A stretch of 64,000 nt of DNA from Struthio camelus (Eukaryota > Chordata > Aves > Struthioniformes > Struthionidae), in NCBI RefSeq assembly GCF_040807025.1, contig NC_090944.1, positions 119,924,738-119,988,737 of the forward strand, in the 5' to 3' direction. Below are positions 45,101 through 57,484 of the stretch, piece by piece (within the stretch, counting starts at the first letter, position 1; every line of letters begins with the position of its first letter). The position numbers were made by a program, and so were the translations under genes. Below the pieces are notes generated by a model. It saw nothing but the letters and a program-made list of their open reading frames with translations. It had not been told where the DNA came from and did not search any database.

Positions 45101-47397
45101 GGATTTCTCAGTATGTTGGTTTGACATCCTGAGTGGAGAATCTGGGCATCCTAGAGGCGCAGGTGGTTTCTGCTGCAGAACTGACCAAACTGTACGTAGA
45201 TAAGACACTTCTAAGCAGTCAGTAGAAACTTCTTGCAAATGCAGAAATCATCATGTAGGCCAGTCTTTCATATATAGTTAAGCTAGATAAGAGATATTTT
45301 ATACATTGTTTAAGATAATCAATAATGATGGATCATGGATGTGCTGGAGTTGTCACATAAGACCACAGGCCACCTGGATATAAAAATCAGCCAAGCAGCA
45401 GTTCAGGGAGTCTCCCCCAGTCAAGCTGAAGTCACTATTGCAAAGACACTTTTAAATTGAGTCTGCAACTGACCATCCTATTTGGAAGATTTGATTTCCC
45501 ATGTAAGCATGACCCTATGCACATTATGCAACAATATCCATGAATTAAGTTTTTTTTTTTTAAACCCTTTTTTCTGTGTTTGTCTCTGTGACAACCGTGA
45601 TACATGTCCATCACAATGCAGTGACTATTTTGTACTAAGATACTGAATGCTGTTTGTCTGTAGAAATATTTACCCATGATAGTACTGAACACTTGACTAA
45701 CTAACATGCTTAGCATGAGTGGAAGAATAATCAATATTTACTGAGTTTCCAGGGTCCCAGTGGCTATTCTGAAACCCGATTATCTAATAGAAACTGCTGA
45801 ATAAAAGTCATATTATTTTAGTCTGAAAATCTTACTCTACCATGCTTCAGCTTTTCCACGGACTAACAGGGGCTATTAGCAGTTAGCCCCTTGGAGACTG
45901 GTGATCAGTCTTTGAATGCTAACTCCCTTCAAAAGGTGGATGATGGATAGCTGGTGAAACTGTGACAAGGATGCCTGTTTGTTACTGAAGTCATCCTACA
46001 AACAAAGGTAAACAGTCATTAGAACAGGAAGGTGCTACTACTAATGTTGCAGTGACTCACAGAATAGCAAAGTTGTGCTCAAACCTGCTGTGAGCCTCCC
46101 TGTAAGCTGTGCCATGTTAGAATACCTTTGAAAATGCTCCACGTATGTAAAAGAAAACTACTGGCTCTTGATTAGCTCCAGAAACTTCATCAGAAACAAA
46201 TTAGTATAAGGTAACAGTAAAGCAAGAGAACTTGTATAATTTCCATTCTTCAAATGGGTTCAGTTTAGAAGGTTAATATACAGTACATGGAGACCCTGAG
46301 GGCATGGTATCCTATCACAGAACATTATCAAATGCCAGGCCTGATAGCCTGTGAGCTGAAGGCCAAGAATTTATCATCCTTTCATTAAATAATCAACATG
46401 GAAATCAAAGGACGATTGAAAAAGAGAAAAAATCAACAGCTTTAATGGAGCAAGATTAAAACTAGATCTTTCAGAAGGATTACTGTTAAAGTCTACTAGG
46501 TTTTAACAGTAAATGGAAAAGTTGTGTATTTTGTTGGGGTGGAAAACTCTGAGCAGCTTTCTTCAGTGGAATGACCTTACTGTTGTAATTTTCCTTTGAG
46601 CAAACTGGAAACTAAGGAAACTAATAGGAAAGTAAGAGGGGGATAATCTCACCCTGACGTACTCAGCTCTTTCATTCTTTTGCCAGGTGCTCAAGATTCT
46701 GTTTTGAAATGGAAAAAAAGAAAGGCTTTCTTTCATTTGGAAACTCATGAGTTATTTCACTTGAAATCGCAGGAGATACAGCAACTTCAATGATTGCAGT
46801 AGTTCGCATTCTGTGAATAATTACGTTCTCCCTATGAGAGAATGAAATTATTACCTGATTTAGTTTGTTGCTTCTTAATTCAAGATAAGGTTTGCTTTTT
46901 TAAGCTTTGTTGCAAAAATTGAAATTTTCCTTCAGTCTTCCTTTTCCTCTTCCCTTCCCCACCACCGAAATGAATTCTTCTTTTTTATTATGTCATTAAG
47001 AGAACTAAATATATTTTAGCTACTTGGGGTTCGAACACTCTATGATACAAAGAAAGGAGGAAGTATCTTCGTCTTGAATCATATGGTGACTTTAAGCAAA
47101 CACGTGCATTTGGTCTGCCTCCAGACCCTCAGTGATGCTTTAATGCGAAACAATTAGTAATTCCTTATTGGTGAAGTCAGCAAGTGTCCATTTTTTAAAT
47201 AAACTGATCTGTGTTTGAATATGTCCTGATTATGGCTTTAAATTGATAGTGCAACTGTGTCTAAAAAGACAATAAGGGCAGACAATAAAGGCACAAATCC
47301 AGTCTCATAATAATGTAATTATTTTATATATTCTTCTTTTGCTAGACACTGATTCTATTTAAAGGAAAATAATACATTCTTCTTTTGTTCTGCACAG
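42111..47397. other. Unique AT-rich DNA, no gene recognised
   Basis: No transposon, RNA gene or coding frame recognised over about 5.3 kb, apart from the 13-bp tandem at 47268. Frames up to about 100 codons look like chance. Confidence 0.6.
47268..47293. repeat. 13-bp tandem repeat with ACAAT cores
   Basis: GACAATAAGGGCA and GACAATAAAGGCA lie directly next to each other, one mismatch. Each contains ACAATA, close to the core recognised by SOX-type HMG proteins. A regulatory role is only a guess. Confidence 0.85.
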
Positions 47398-47542
47398 CAA
47401 CAGACCAATTTGAGAGTAACAGAATGTTCTATTAACTGAACTAATGGAGTAGCTCTCTCTGCTAAACTTATATAACTCTCTGGAAACACCACGTGCTGCT
47501 CATTCAATTTTAGTCTATCTCCTAATCATTTTAACAACTCAG
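47398..47542 (+). other. Candidate noncoding exon, 145 nt
   Basis: Acceptor ttcttcttttgttctgcacag (ending 47397) and donor CAG|GTAAGG (47542/47543) are both strong. All three frames are closed within 50 bases, so a noncoding RNA or UTR exon is the only reading. Its size is typical for an internal vertebrate exon. Confidence 0.33.
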
Positions 47543-48753
47543 GTAAGGTCCTTTCCTCCTTTAAGGATGTTTTTCTACCTCACAGTCTTGAAGCCTCACT
47601 TGCTGCTAATTGCAGTGATTGCAAGAATGTTGACACTAAAGCTTGGTGAATGCTGAAATCTGCAAATATTTATTTGACTTAGTAAACTCATTTGTTCTGA
47701 CAGCGTTGACACCCGTTGGGGATTTTCTTTCACTAGCAAACCATCTTAGTGACATGAATTGTTGCAAAGCAATATATTTTGAATAAATATTGAAGATTTC
47801 TAGAAAGCAAATTTCAAAATCATAATGATAAATATTATTGCTGAAAAGCTGGATCTTAAGCAGACTGTTGGACCTACTGAGGTCGGTGTGTGGGCTTGTA
47901 GATGAAACAGCTTATGAGTTTTCAACAAAGTATACGAAAGATCAGTTGAAACTGTCAGTTTACACCCGCAAAAAGCTCGATGCGAAGCCATATCCGTAGA
48001 GCCATCTGGGCATCATTACTTGAGATGTGCACAGTTTGTCCTTGGGGAAATGAGAGATTTAAATGCCAAAATAAATGCACTATGCTACAGTTTAAAATGT
48101 ACACTGAGAATGTTTTAACGTTCTCATCTATCTTTCTTTTTGGAAGCTGCAGAACTTTGCAATAATCAGTTTAGTAGTGAACCTTTGTGAAAACTAGTGC
48201 TCAAAGGATTGCTATTGCTTTGTGTCTTCACTCTCTCTGAAACTCCTCAGAGGCTTCCCTCATGGGATTTTTGCTCTCAGCCCTACATATTTGAGAATGT
48301 AACAACAAGAAAATGTGCTAATTGTGGCTGAAAGGGAAGAAAGATACAGGCTAGGAGACAACAGGAAAGCAAGGAAATAATCCTTATTTCTAACTGATTT
48401 AGGCAGAATTGTGTTTATGGTTTAAAGAGGAAGGGGAATAGATGAATTTGTAATTTCTGACTGGTAAATTTCAGACTTGTGCATACATATCAGGAAAAGC
48501 TTGCAAATTAAATCAAAATATTCTAAAACTATGAAGCCCACTTTTTAAACTGCCTTTCTGCCCTTAGTCTCCGTTATTTTAGTTGCAAGTCATGATCAGG
48601 AATAAAGCATGTTACCTTTCAAGGCTAAGCATGGGAAATAAAATGACGTTTTTCTTTCAGTTCACCTGTAATGCATACATGGCAATTTTAGGGGATTTTT
48701 TTTAGGGGGGGCAATGTTCTGTAGGATTTAATATTACAGTGACAAGCTTAATT

Positions 48754-48771
48754 CTAGCTTAATTAAGCTAG
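48754..48771. other. Perfect 18-bp palindrome
   Basis: CTAGCTTAATTAAGCTAG is its own reverse complement. About 0.2 such palindromes would be expected by chance in a window this long with even base use, somewhat more in AT-rich DNA. Confidence 0.9.
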
Positions 48772-49599
48772 GCTTAATTTACTGAATCCTATTTTGATGA
48801 ATTTACTTAGAAATATCAAATGACAAAAACGTGCTGATACTCAACCTTACAGAAATTGTATCCGAAGCTTACAGGAAGTAGTTTTGTCTTTTATATAGGT
48901 GGAAAATGTAAGATGTTGACAAAGCTGTAAAAAAAATTTAATGCAGAAGAAAGAGTTATGTTCCTTTAGAAGATAGTACGGTTGCCACATATTTTTTCGT
49001 TAGATGTTTCCCTTTCCTTTGCCTTAGCCCCTGCTGATTAAAGTTTGCATGTTTTTAGACAGAAATCTTAGGTAAGTTTATCGTCTGTGTATATAGCTTT
49101 CCCCAGAAGTATTATAAAAAGAAACCAAGTCACCTGTAATGTATGCAAGCACTTCGGTGTTTCTCTCTGTGTATGCAGTGTCTTACAAAACGCAGTTAAT
49201 TGTTTTAATCATTTATTTAACCGTACCTGATTAAACGTGTAGACATCACCACAATTAAGGCAGTTCTGCTCTGAAGTTAGTATATATCAGTTCAGATGCT
49301 AAAGTCTAATCACTGGTGGTTTTGAGCACTAGTTGCATATGCTGAGAGAAAGGGATGAATATCTTACAGGAGCTTGAAGCTTGAGAGAGGAGTTTTTACC
49401 AGGTTTGTAGAAAACTCTCAGCCTGGCCTTAACTGGCTTGAACAATAGTATATGCTTCATTTATAGAATCCTCAGACCAGGAATGTTTCTCCCTCCTTTT
49501 CCTTAGTGATGTGCAAAGTTAACAAGCTGCTCTTTGTCCTGAAGAGCATACCTTTGAAGTATACAAGACAGGCAAAGTGTTGCAGAAGGGAAAAACTGT

Positions 49600-49682
49600 T
49601 ATAACTAATTTACAGGAAACTGAAGCTTAAAGATGTTAACTTTTTCCAAGATCAGACAGGAGGCCTGAATTGAATCAGGGTA
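49600..49682 (+). repeat. MIR-type SINE relic
   Basis: The text tttacaggaaactgaagctt, aaagatgttaac, ccaagatcagacagg and gaattgaatcagg follows the MIR consensus order (tttacag, gaaactgaggc, gaggttaa, ccaaggtcacacag, attgaacccagg). MIRs are tRNA-derived SINEs mobilised by L2 and are old across amniotes. The copy covers only the core and 3' part and is heavily diverged. Confidence 0.65.
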
Positions 49683-50859
49683 TGGACCTTAAGGGCAAAA
49701 TATTCTTTCTGGATTTGTTTGCTTAAATATTGAATAGAAAATGTTTGTGATCTTCAGATTGAAATAGTAGGGATATCTCTCCCTGTTCAAATCGCCATGG
49801 AAACTCAGCATACAGACTGAGATGGAGACTGCAAAGCAAACGTAATGCAGCCCTGGGCTGTTTTATTGTAACACAGAATTTTCTACGTGGTGACATCTCC
49901 GTTAAAAGTGGATCAGGACAACAGTGGATAAGGGAGTGTCTTTGTCAAGGACTAAAACCAGAACTTCTGTTGTCAGTGAAATGTTGAGGTAGCATCACAC
50001 CTCTGTTAACAGAGTTTTCCGATTTTAAAGCTGGAAAAGTAGGGCAGATTCAGAAGACAAATCATGCATATATTAAGCCAAACTTGCTTTCTGCAGGGTA
50101 GAATTGTAAGGTAGAACTGCGATTGCTCTTCCTATGCATAATGTGTACTGTATTTTTCTAGAGGTCCAGCAGCTTATGGAAAATGAAGAGATAGTCTTGT
50201 CCGATATACTTTTCCAATGGGCACAGATTTGCTTGCACAGAATGAAGGTTTGAAGTATAAGGGTTCTCTGGCAATCCTAATTCATCTTCGCCTGAAGTCC
50301 TGGTGCACAGGGGCGAGGTTCAGCTCATCCTGTGTGGAATACCATGAAGGAGAAATTTTGCAGTTTTTCTAAGATTTCATGGAGGCATTAGGCGTTGTAG
50401 TCCTTTTTATGGGAAAGTAAATATTTCAGAGACTGACGCTCCTTCGCTCTGTCCATAATGACATCTTGATTTAAATCATAGTTTTTGGGTCCTAAGGACT
50501 ACAAATGACCTTGCTTAGTCAGTTCTACCAGTGCTCAAACATACACATATAATTTACATATATGCTGCATTTATTTGCATTGCTATGCTATGACACTTAT
50601 ATACTGCTCATGAAGTAATGGCTAATAATGTTTTCTTTAAATTAGTACATTTTGAGTTAACGCTGTTATAGCTCGAGATATGCAGATTTGCTATTTACTT
50701 ATATTTATTTTCTTTTTACAAACTTACATTCCTTTACTGAAAAACAATGTTAACTGTAAATGTCAGTTTGCTTTCTGACATATCCTCTTGCATTTTAGGC
50801 TATGCCTAAAAGAGTAACAACTTGGAATTTCTCATCAAAGGTGAAGCTGATATTTGTGC

Positions 50860-50961
50860 AGGGGTCCTGATTCTGTAGTTAAGTGTGTGTTTAAGTACTT
50901 AATATTCGTGCATTTAAAATTGATACCTTCAAGTGTTGATTTTGGCAGGAATGGGATCTTT
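50860..50961. mobile_element. Palindromic MITE-like fossil
   Basis: About 100 bases with imperfect inverted ends: ggggtcctgattctgtag on the left and ggcaggaatgggatctt on the right, where the reverse complement (aagatcccattcctgcc) aligns with it. Inside, the left arm has taagtgtgtgtttaagtac and the right arm ccttcaagtgttgat, which also pair in part. This is the architecture of short palindromic DNA-transposon relics scattered through amniote genomes (GGxCCTGATCCTGCA...TGCAGGATCxGGCC type). No target-site duplication is clear. Confidence 0.55.
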
Positions 50962-52248
50962 GTACATTCCAAAGCGTGTGTGCAAAGTGATAATGAACGT
51001 ATAATCACTGTGGGAAGCTGAGAAATCACGTTCATTGCAGGAAGCTACTTAAAAACATTTAAGTCCTATATAAATTACCCTGAATTAATGAGACTTTCAC
51101 TGAAATAGAACTGACATCCTTGCTAATGCTAAATAGAATCGTGATTGTTAGCCTAATACACAGAATAAGAAATCTGTCCATAATAGTTTAAGAACGTGGG
51201 ACGTGTGAGTCACCTGCTAATACATTCATAATCAGAAGTGCAGTATAAATACAGTGCAGTTGATTGTCCCCACTGGGAGGGTTCACCATTCATGGTGTAG
51301 CGACGTTGTGTCCAGGCAAAAGCACCAGGGCAACGTGCCACTATACCCAACTAACACGCCACGTAGACTTATCAGGTGTCACTCCCTGCAACCTCTGATG
51401 CATTACCTCCTGAAGGAATTGCCTTTGAATTTTAAAGGGAAGAGGATATTCTCGCATTCTTATTTTAGTCACTTGAGTAGTCAGGGAAGGACCCTCCTAG
51501 TGAGAGCAAGTGAGACCAGAATCTTCCAAGCAACTTTACTCGTTCAAGTGAACCAATCGGTTGTGTTACAGCAGGGATCTGCCAGACTTCTTCTGGCTCT
51601 GGAGTTGTTTGAAATGAAGTAACCATGAGGATCTTAGGCTTTCCAGTCAGTGCATCTTCTTGTGGTGCCCAGAGCCTACAAACCTTGGCTGTTGCCGAGG
51701 TTCTCTAGGTCTGCAGGACAAGAAGCCTCTCCGAGGCACTGAATTCCTGTTAGGGTCTTTTCAGACCATGACAGAGACAGGAACCTGCAAGACTTGCTAA
51801 GCATGTTTGACCCAGCAGTTGCAGTGCTTAAACTCTTTCACTCAGTCTGTCCTCACTTATGAAATGGTTCAGTTACTCTAAACGCTATGTTTCCTTTTCC
51901 ACAGAACAGTTTGAAATTCAGTCCCTTATTCTTGAATGCCTTTTTTAAGAAGGCAAGAAATGTGATTATGATTCTGCTTTACTTCAAAATGCTTTTGAGG
52001 AACACGGCTTTACTAATTGAGAAATAGAGTCAGGAAAAAAGCAAAACGTTGACTCTCCTTAATGGCCAAACCTTTGGGCATTCACCAGAGAAAGTTCTTT
52101 TGAGCCTGTGGATAAACTTTCTCCTGTCTCCTTTCACTAGTCTTCCTCTCTCTTGAGACCTGTTTTGCTACAATTATGGACCTGCCAACAGAGAAGCAAA
52201 TTTGACTCTGTCAGAGGCAGCCTCTTGTACTGCATGGACCTAACAACA

Positions 52249-52274
52249 CCCCACCCCCCCTTTTTTTTTTTTTT
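52249..52274. repeat. C-rich to T14 tract
   Basis: A C-rich stretch ending in C7 (52254-52260) runs directly into T14 (52261-52274). Simple sequence prone to length error in assembly and replication. Confidence 0.85.
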
Positions 52275-54086
52275 CTACTTTTTTTGGTTGTTTACAGGTG
52301 GGTTAGGTTGTTTTTGTCTAGCATTGCAGCTGTTGATATTTCTCTTTATGGGAAGTTTCTTTGGCTTTTTTCAGTCTCATGTTGTTTTTGTGGTAACTTG
52401 CCGAGAGTGGGAGTTGGAACAAATTCATTTTCCTGAAATGTAGTTATGGGAGGGCTGTACCAGAGGATGAGAGAGAATATGAGAAGATCTCCATTAGTGT
52501 GTTTATAGCTACCTGTCGCTATTGATCATTAACTAATCTCGCTAGAAGTATGGCTTCAATTTTCTTTTTTCAATGTGGATTAAGCAGTGTTGCCAACACA
52601 CATTTTTCTCTGTCAGACATTACAGTAAGTATGTAGCATGCAAAAGTTTGAAAGCTGTCTCCACAGATGCTGTTTAAAAAAGACGTTTAAATGACTCAGA
52701 GATTTTATGCTTACTGGCATTGAAAAATGAGAATTTAACACTTTCAGCTGACTTTAAAAGCTGCAAAAAAGATATAAAATGGATGACATAATTCTGCTAT
52801 GTGAAAATCATTAAGGGAGTACAAGTACAGGGAAAAGGGAGATACTTGCTTTTGAAAAGATTTGAATTGCGGTGCCCATTTAGCATAGAGTGCATTGCCA
52901 AAGAAGCTGTGTCTCTACTTGGCTGAGAATGGCACCAAGGGCAAGGCACTAAAGGCCAGGAGATTTTCAGAGGTCAGCAGAACCCCAGGCTCTTCTAGCA
53001 AGCAGCCTGCCCTACGGACACACGCCTGCTGAAGGAAAGCAGGTGCAAATTAATTCACAAGAAACAGGCAAGTGTCTGGAATTAGATTTGGAAAAGGGGC
53101 TTGAGTAGCATGCATAAGACGTATAAAATAAAGGGTAACATCTACGTTAAAATGAGTGGGAGGAATGGTGCATGTACCTGTTTTGCAGAGGATAGCTACA
53201 GGGCTTCCTGTACTCTGAATGTCTCCTCTGTCTTGGATCTACTGGCCACTTATTTTTAATGTTTCTAAGGTCAGAGCCAGAGCTGGTGCTAGATGTAGGG
53301 AAAACAGGCAGCTGCTTAGCTGGGCTATGGTACCCCATGGTGCAAGGCAGGCCCCTGGCTGTTGCAACTGCCTCCTGGAGGGAGAGCTGGGCTGTGCAGT
53401 GGGGTTACAGCTGGCCCTTTGCGAGAGGGCTCAGTCAACGCCTCTCCTGCGTACCCTGCCCTGGGCTGGTTCTCTGTGCCACTCTGCCTCTTTCCCTGTG
53501 TGATGGGAGTAGATGTTTGGCCTGAGATAGCTCCCTAGTCCTTATCCAGCAGATATCAGCTGCTGCAAGGCCTTGAGGTGATGCTGGGTAGACACGTTCA
53601 AATTTACATGGTTCTCTTTGAATCAACAGATGCACTGAAGAACTGCTACATGAAAATACCATCCAAGAGCAGTTTGTGGGAGTTCAGTAGCTTCCTTCGT
53701 AGCACTGTCCGCCGCAATCCGCACAGGAACTGCGAGATGTTACTGGATCATGATGATGTTATATGATTCAGCACCAGGAGGGAGACTTGAACTCGCAAAT
53801 GCTGTGGTGTTTGCAGGCAGTTGTTTCACACTGATTGTCAGGATTTTAGCAAGTCAGTTCCTCTCATTGTACAGTATTATGAAACTAGGGTGTTATAAGT
53901 AAAGTTCTATTAAAAAAAAAGGAAAAAGAAGGTTCTTCATCCAAGGGGAAGCAGTTTGGGAGGGTCTTCATTGGCAACAAGAGCTGGGAGAGCAAGAGGA
54001 TGCGATGTGGATATCTGTTGCTATCAAATGTCTGTCTTGCAACTTGTAGCAGGCTCCAGACAGTGCAGCTGTCTCTGCTTTCACAG

Positions 54087-54335
54087 TGTTGCAGTTTGTG
54101 TGTGAAAATGACAGCAAATCATCAGGCTCTCCTTGGGTCTCTCCCCAGTTAGGGCTTTCTGTGCGCAATTTCGGTGGTGTAGCAGACTTGTGGAGTCTAA
54201 GATTCAGTGGAGAGAGTTATAAGGCATCAGATAAGTGTTTGGGAGGCATACTTACTCTTCAGGGATTTCCTGAGAAACAGCTGCCTTTCATGCTCTGCTC
54301 TGTCTGTAAATAAAGTAAAATAAAGAACTTTGGTG
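54087..54335 (+). other. Candidate terminal exon with poly(A) signals
   Basis: A strong acceptor (gcagctgtctctgctttcacag, ending 54086) opens a frame of 74 codons of balanced composition (for example FVCENDSKSSGSPWVSPQ, FGGVADLWSLRFSGE), ending in TAA at 54311-54313. Two AATAAA hexamers follow at once (54309-54314, 54319-54324), with a GT-rich stretch (ttggtggcatgtg, 54330-54342) where a downstream element would lie. Stop and poly(A) signal overlap, so a 3'UTR would be almost absent, which is unusual. Product unrecognised. Confidence 0.3.
54309..54324 (+). terminator. Twin AATAAA poly(A) signals
   Basis: AATAAA at 54309 and again at 54319, followed within 20 bases by a GT-rich segment. Functional only if a transcript runs through this region on the plus strand. 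Confidence 0.35.
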
Positions 54336-55754
54336 GCATGTGAAAGGATTAATTCCACTGCCTGATGGATGCTAACTGGTAGCCTCCTGGCTATGTACCT
54401 TCCTGGCAGTAAAAAAAGTTATTTAGTAAACTACAGTAGTACTATTTCAGGAGGAGGATGAATGTTCTCCACGCGAAGTAAAAATAGTTGATTAACTCAG
54501 ACCTCTGTCACTCCTGAACATTCCTCAGCTGATATTTAGGTGTGACTTGGATATCCAGCACCTATGATTCATCTGAGAGGTGCCAAGTTCCAAACAAAAT
54601 TCCACAAATATCTCAAAACCATCTTGGGTTTAAGAGGCTTGTGTCTTTTAGGAAAAATTTGTTCTGTTGACTTTAGATGTTGCAGCCTGCACAGCCAGAA
54701 ATGAATGCTCTAACTGCCTTCCAATAAATGAGAATAAATGAAGAGAGTATAATAAAAGTGTTAGGAATCTTTGCAGAGCTATCTTGGTACAGGACAGTAG
54801 ATGTAAGAAAAATTCAACTCAAAGACTAGAGAACATACAAAGGAAGATAAAATCTTGCCCTCAGAAAAGAAACGTTTCAGGTGAAAGAAAATGTGAAAAG
54901 TTATGTAACTTGCTAGTGAAAAACTAAAGCTTGTAGAGACAAAACAAATAACGTCAAACCATTGAAAGTTATAGTAAATTCACAGGTTATTTCAAAAGAA
55001 GAGGTCCACCTATAAATTTGGAATAGGCAGTTTCTTTCATATTGTAAGAATGAATGAGGGAGGCAAGAGAGTGGCACGAGATCAAAGGGCAGTTACAGGA
55101 TGTACTGAAAGAATGAAGGAGAGACAGGCAAGACAGAAAGCAGGATCAAAGGACACTAATGATAAAGCAACTCTGCTTGCTATCTCCTCTAAAGAAACAC
55201 AGTGAATCAGCAGAAGTTAAGAGAGTATTATAAAAAAATCTAAAAGGCGATCACATTAGAAGCAGGCTACATGTTTTTCCTGACCATTAGAGGATGAAAT
55301 AATAATGGGATGTCGGCGACTTTCAAGCACAAGTCTGTTGAGTGCAGGTCCCTTTAGCTCTCAAACTATAGATTGAAAAACCTTTAAGGGAGTAGTCTGA
55401 AAGAAACTAAAGCAGCCTGTACATTAAATGCTGGTCTCATTATGAGGCTGGTGGAGCCTTGGCTAGCGCGGTTTGATTTCATAGCTATTGCCTTACTGTA
55501 AGTAAATAGAAGTGGTGCATGTGTTTATTTTTGTTCTCTTGTTTTTCCTCTGGGCCAATGACGTAAATATTGCTCTTGACTACTTCTGGAAAGTAAAACC
55601 AATTCTAACAAGTCCATTGATTAGCTAGGTGATGTGCTATTGAGCATGTAGTGAAAATAAGCTTCAAAACACTAGAGCACTGTTGAAGTACACTTAATTA
55701 CAGATATCAGATAGCTAATTAGAATATTTAGGAAATCACTCAATAAAATATTTA

Positions 55755-55925
55755 ACACTTACATAATATTTTTCATCCGTCAATCTCAGAGGACTTTATG
55801 CATAGGATATCCTTATTTCTGTTTTTCTGAGAGGCCATTTTAGGCCTGTTCCTGCCTGGCACAGTAAGTAACTTGTGCAAGGCTATTCCCCAAATCCAAA
55901 AGAAGGCTAGGAGAGTAACTCACAT
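55755..55925 (+). repeat. MIR/L2-like ancient SINE relic
   Basis: The segment starts with tttttcatccgtcaatctca and gaggactttatg. This resembles the widespread amniote motif of aatctcaaagcgctttaca type. It continues through ttattt (the place of ttatccccatttt) to cacagtaagtaacttgtgca and aggctattcc, where the family has agtgacttgcccaaggtca. Order and spacing fit an ancient tRNA-SINE/L2 tail. Divergence is high and the ends are approximate. Confidence 0.55.
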
Positions 55926-56361
55926 CTGAGACTTGAAAGAGAGGAGAAAATAAGCCATTTCAAATAATTCACAATAGTACATTTTGCATAGTCTCAAAGG
56001 AGTGTTACTGTAGGGGAACATTACCAACTACCTCTGAAATGGGAAAAGGGGGGAAAAATTTGACAATTTTGCCCTGAGGCAGAGATTTCAATGTCTTTAC
56101 GAATCTCTCCATCACAGTCCTTTCTAGTAGTAGAGTAGATGGTCAGCATGGCATGGTGAGAGAGAGGAAACTTCTCAAGATATCTATTGCACTGTTCCTT
56201 GAAATAAAATGTGTATTCCATTGCCCTGGCATATTGGTGGGAGAGGCAGCCCTCCAACCAGCCTTAATATGGAGTAGCCTGTATAGTGTTTTTACTTTCC
56301 TGTATGTTTATACCAAAAGGTGGCATAAAGTAGTCAGATGAGGGACTTGCATTGCAATAGC

Positions 56362-56413
56362 TCCTCAGCTGGTTGAAATCTGTGTAGCTGGAGTAAATCA
56401 GTGTAACTGAGGA
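56362..56413. mobile_element. Palindromic MITE-like fossil, centre deleted
   Basis: Outer inverted ends TCCTCAG (56362-56368) and CTGAGGA (56407-56413). The left arm, cagctggttgaaatctgtgt, and the right arm, gtaaatcagtgtaactgagg, correspond to the two halves of an ancient amniote palindromic element built around the words CCTCAGCTGGTGTAAAT and ATTTACACCAGCTGAGG. The central part expected in that element is missing. Family resemblance is from memory. Confidence 0.5.
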
Positions 56414-57484
56414 CCTTCTTCTCTCTCCTCTGCTAAATTCTTCTAAGTCTTAAGATCTGCTTAAATGACTAAAGCTCACCTCTTGTCAAGCTGTTTCTTG
56501 AACAGGTGCATTTAATCAGTGAGTGCTTTTTTTTTATGTTCCCTTCCTTTGTGTTGTAATTTCTCTGCATATGCCTTGAGGAATTTCTCTGATATGATGG
56601 ACATAATCACTGAACTTTATCTTCATTGCTTTCTGCTCAATTTATTCTACCTGACTTGTTTTTTGGTCCTACTGCAGAATTTTCTTTGCTATTGTTTTTC
56701 TTGTTCAATAAACCATGGAAGGAAAAGAATTTGAACTAGTCCTAGAAATACAGAACTGCCTTAGCAGTTATTCTGCTGGTGTTACCACTCTCAGTTTTAA
56801 TTCGATTAGGCTGCCTCCTTTTTTCCTGATCAACGTTCCAGTGCTCTGATGTCTTGTTTCCTTTATGTGCTGAAATAAAGGAGTCCCTGATTTTCCTGTT
56901 TATTTTTACCCTGGAGATTTCTATAGTTATCTTAATGAACACTTTCTCTGTTGAAGTATTTAGACAGTATATTCCATTTTACTACCCCTTTCCATATTCT
57001 TCAGAGTAATATCCTCTTCGCTTGTTTTTTTTCTATGCCGAGCTTAAGATTTTGTCTGTATCACAGACAGTTTTTGGTAGAAGGTTTAAAGGGTGTGTGT
57101 GCCAGATCACAAAGAAACATTTTAATTTAATGGTGGTTTTTAAAAATATGAGCCCAAAAGAACCAATTTTTTGTCCATTTTAAATTTAAATTCTTCCATT
57201 TCTGTTGAATGATATCCTACAGTTTTTTTGATTAAGTTGCTTGAAAGATGGGGATGTGATTAACCTTGATCATTTATGGTTCTACCTTTTTTAAGTGAAC
57301 TCATTACTCATTGAATTAGAGGTTTGACTTTGGATGGAAAATTAAGTTTTAGATCTTGAAATTCTAGCTCATTTTTAGCACTGTCAGACATGATGGTAAT
57401 GAGTAAACATGACTTAAAGACTTAGGAATTTTTTAACCACCAGAGACTTGATTTAAGATGTACAAATTTAAAAATTTTATGCTA

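Larger units (their letters stand above)
47543..54086. other. Unique DNA with few fossils
   Basis: Contains the 18-bp palindrome, the MIR relic, one palindromic fossil, the C/T14 tract and a GC-richer patch at 53.2-53.5 kb whose words (ggcagctgcttagctgggct, aggcaggcccctgg) hint at another ancient repeat. No gene recognised; the 122-codon plus frame at 51254-51622 has no recognisable domain. Confidence 0.55.

Noticed and set aside
47029..47041. B-box-like GGTTCGAAC, as in a tRNA T-arm
   Set aside because: The flanking bases do not form the T-stem, and no acceptor or anticodon arm lies upstream.
51254..51622. 122-codon plus-strand frame
   Set aside because: No recognised similarity, no promoter or poly(A) context; probably chance.
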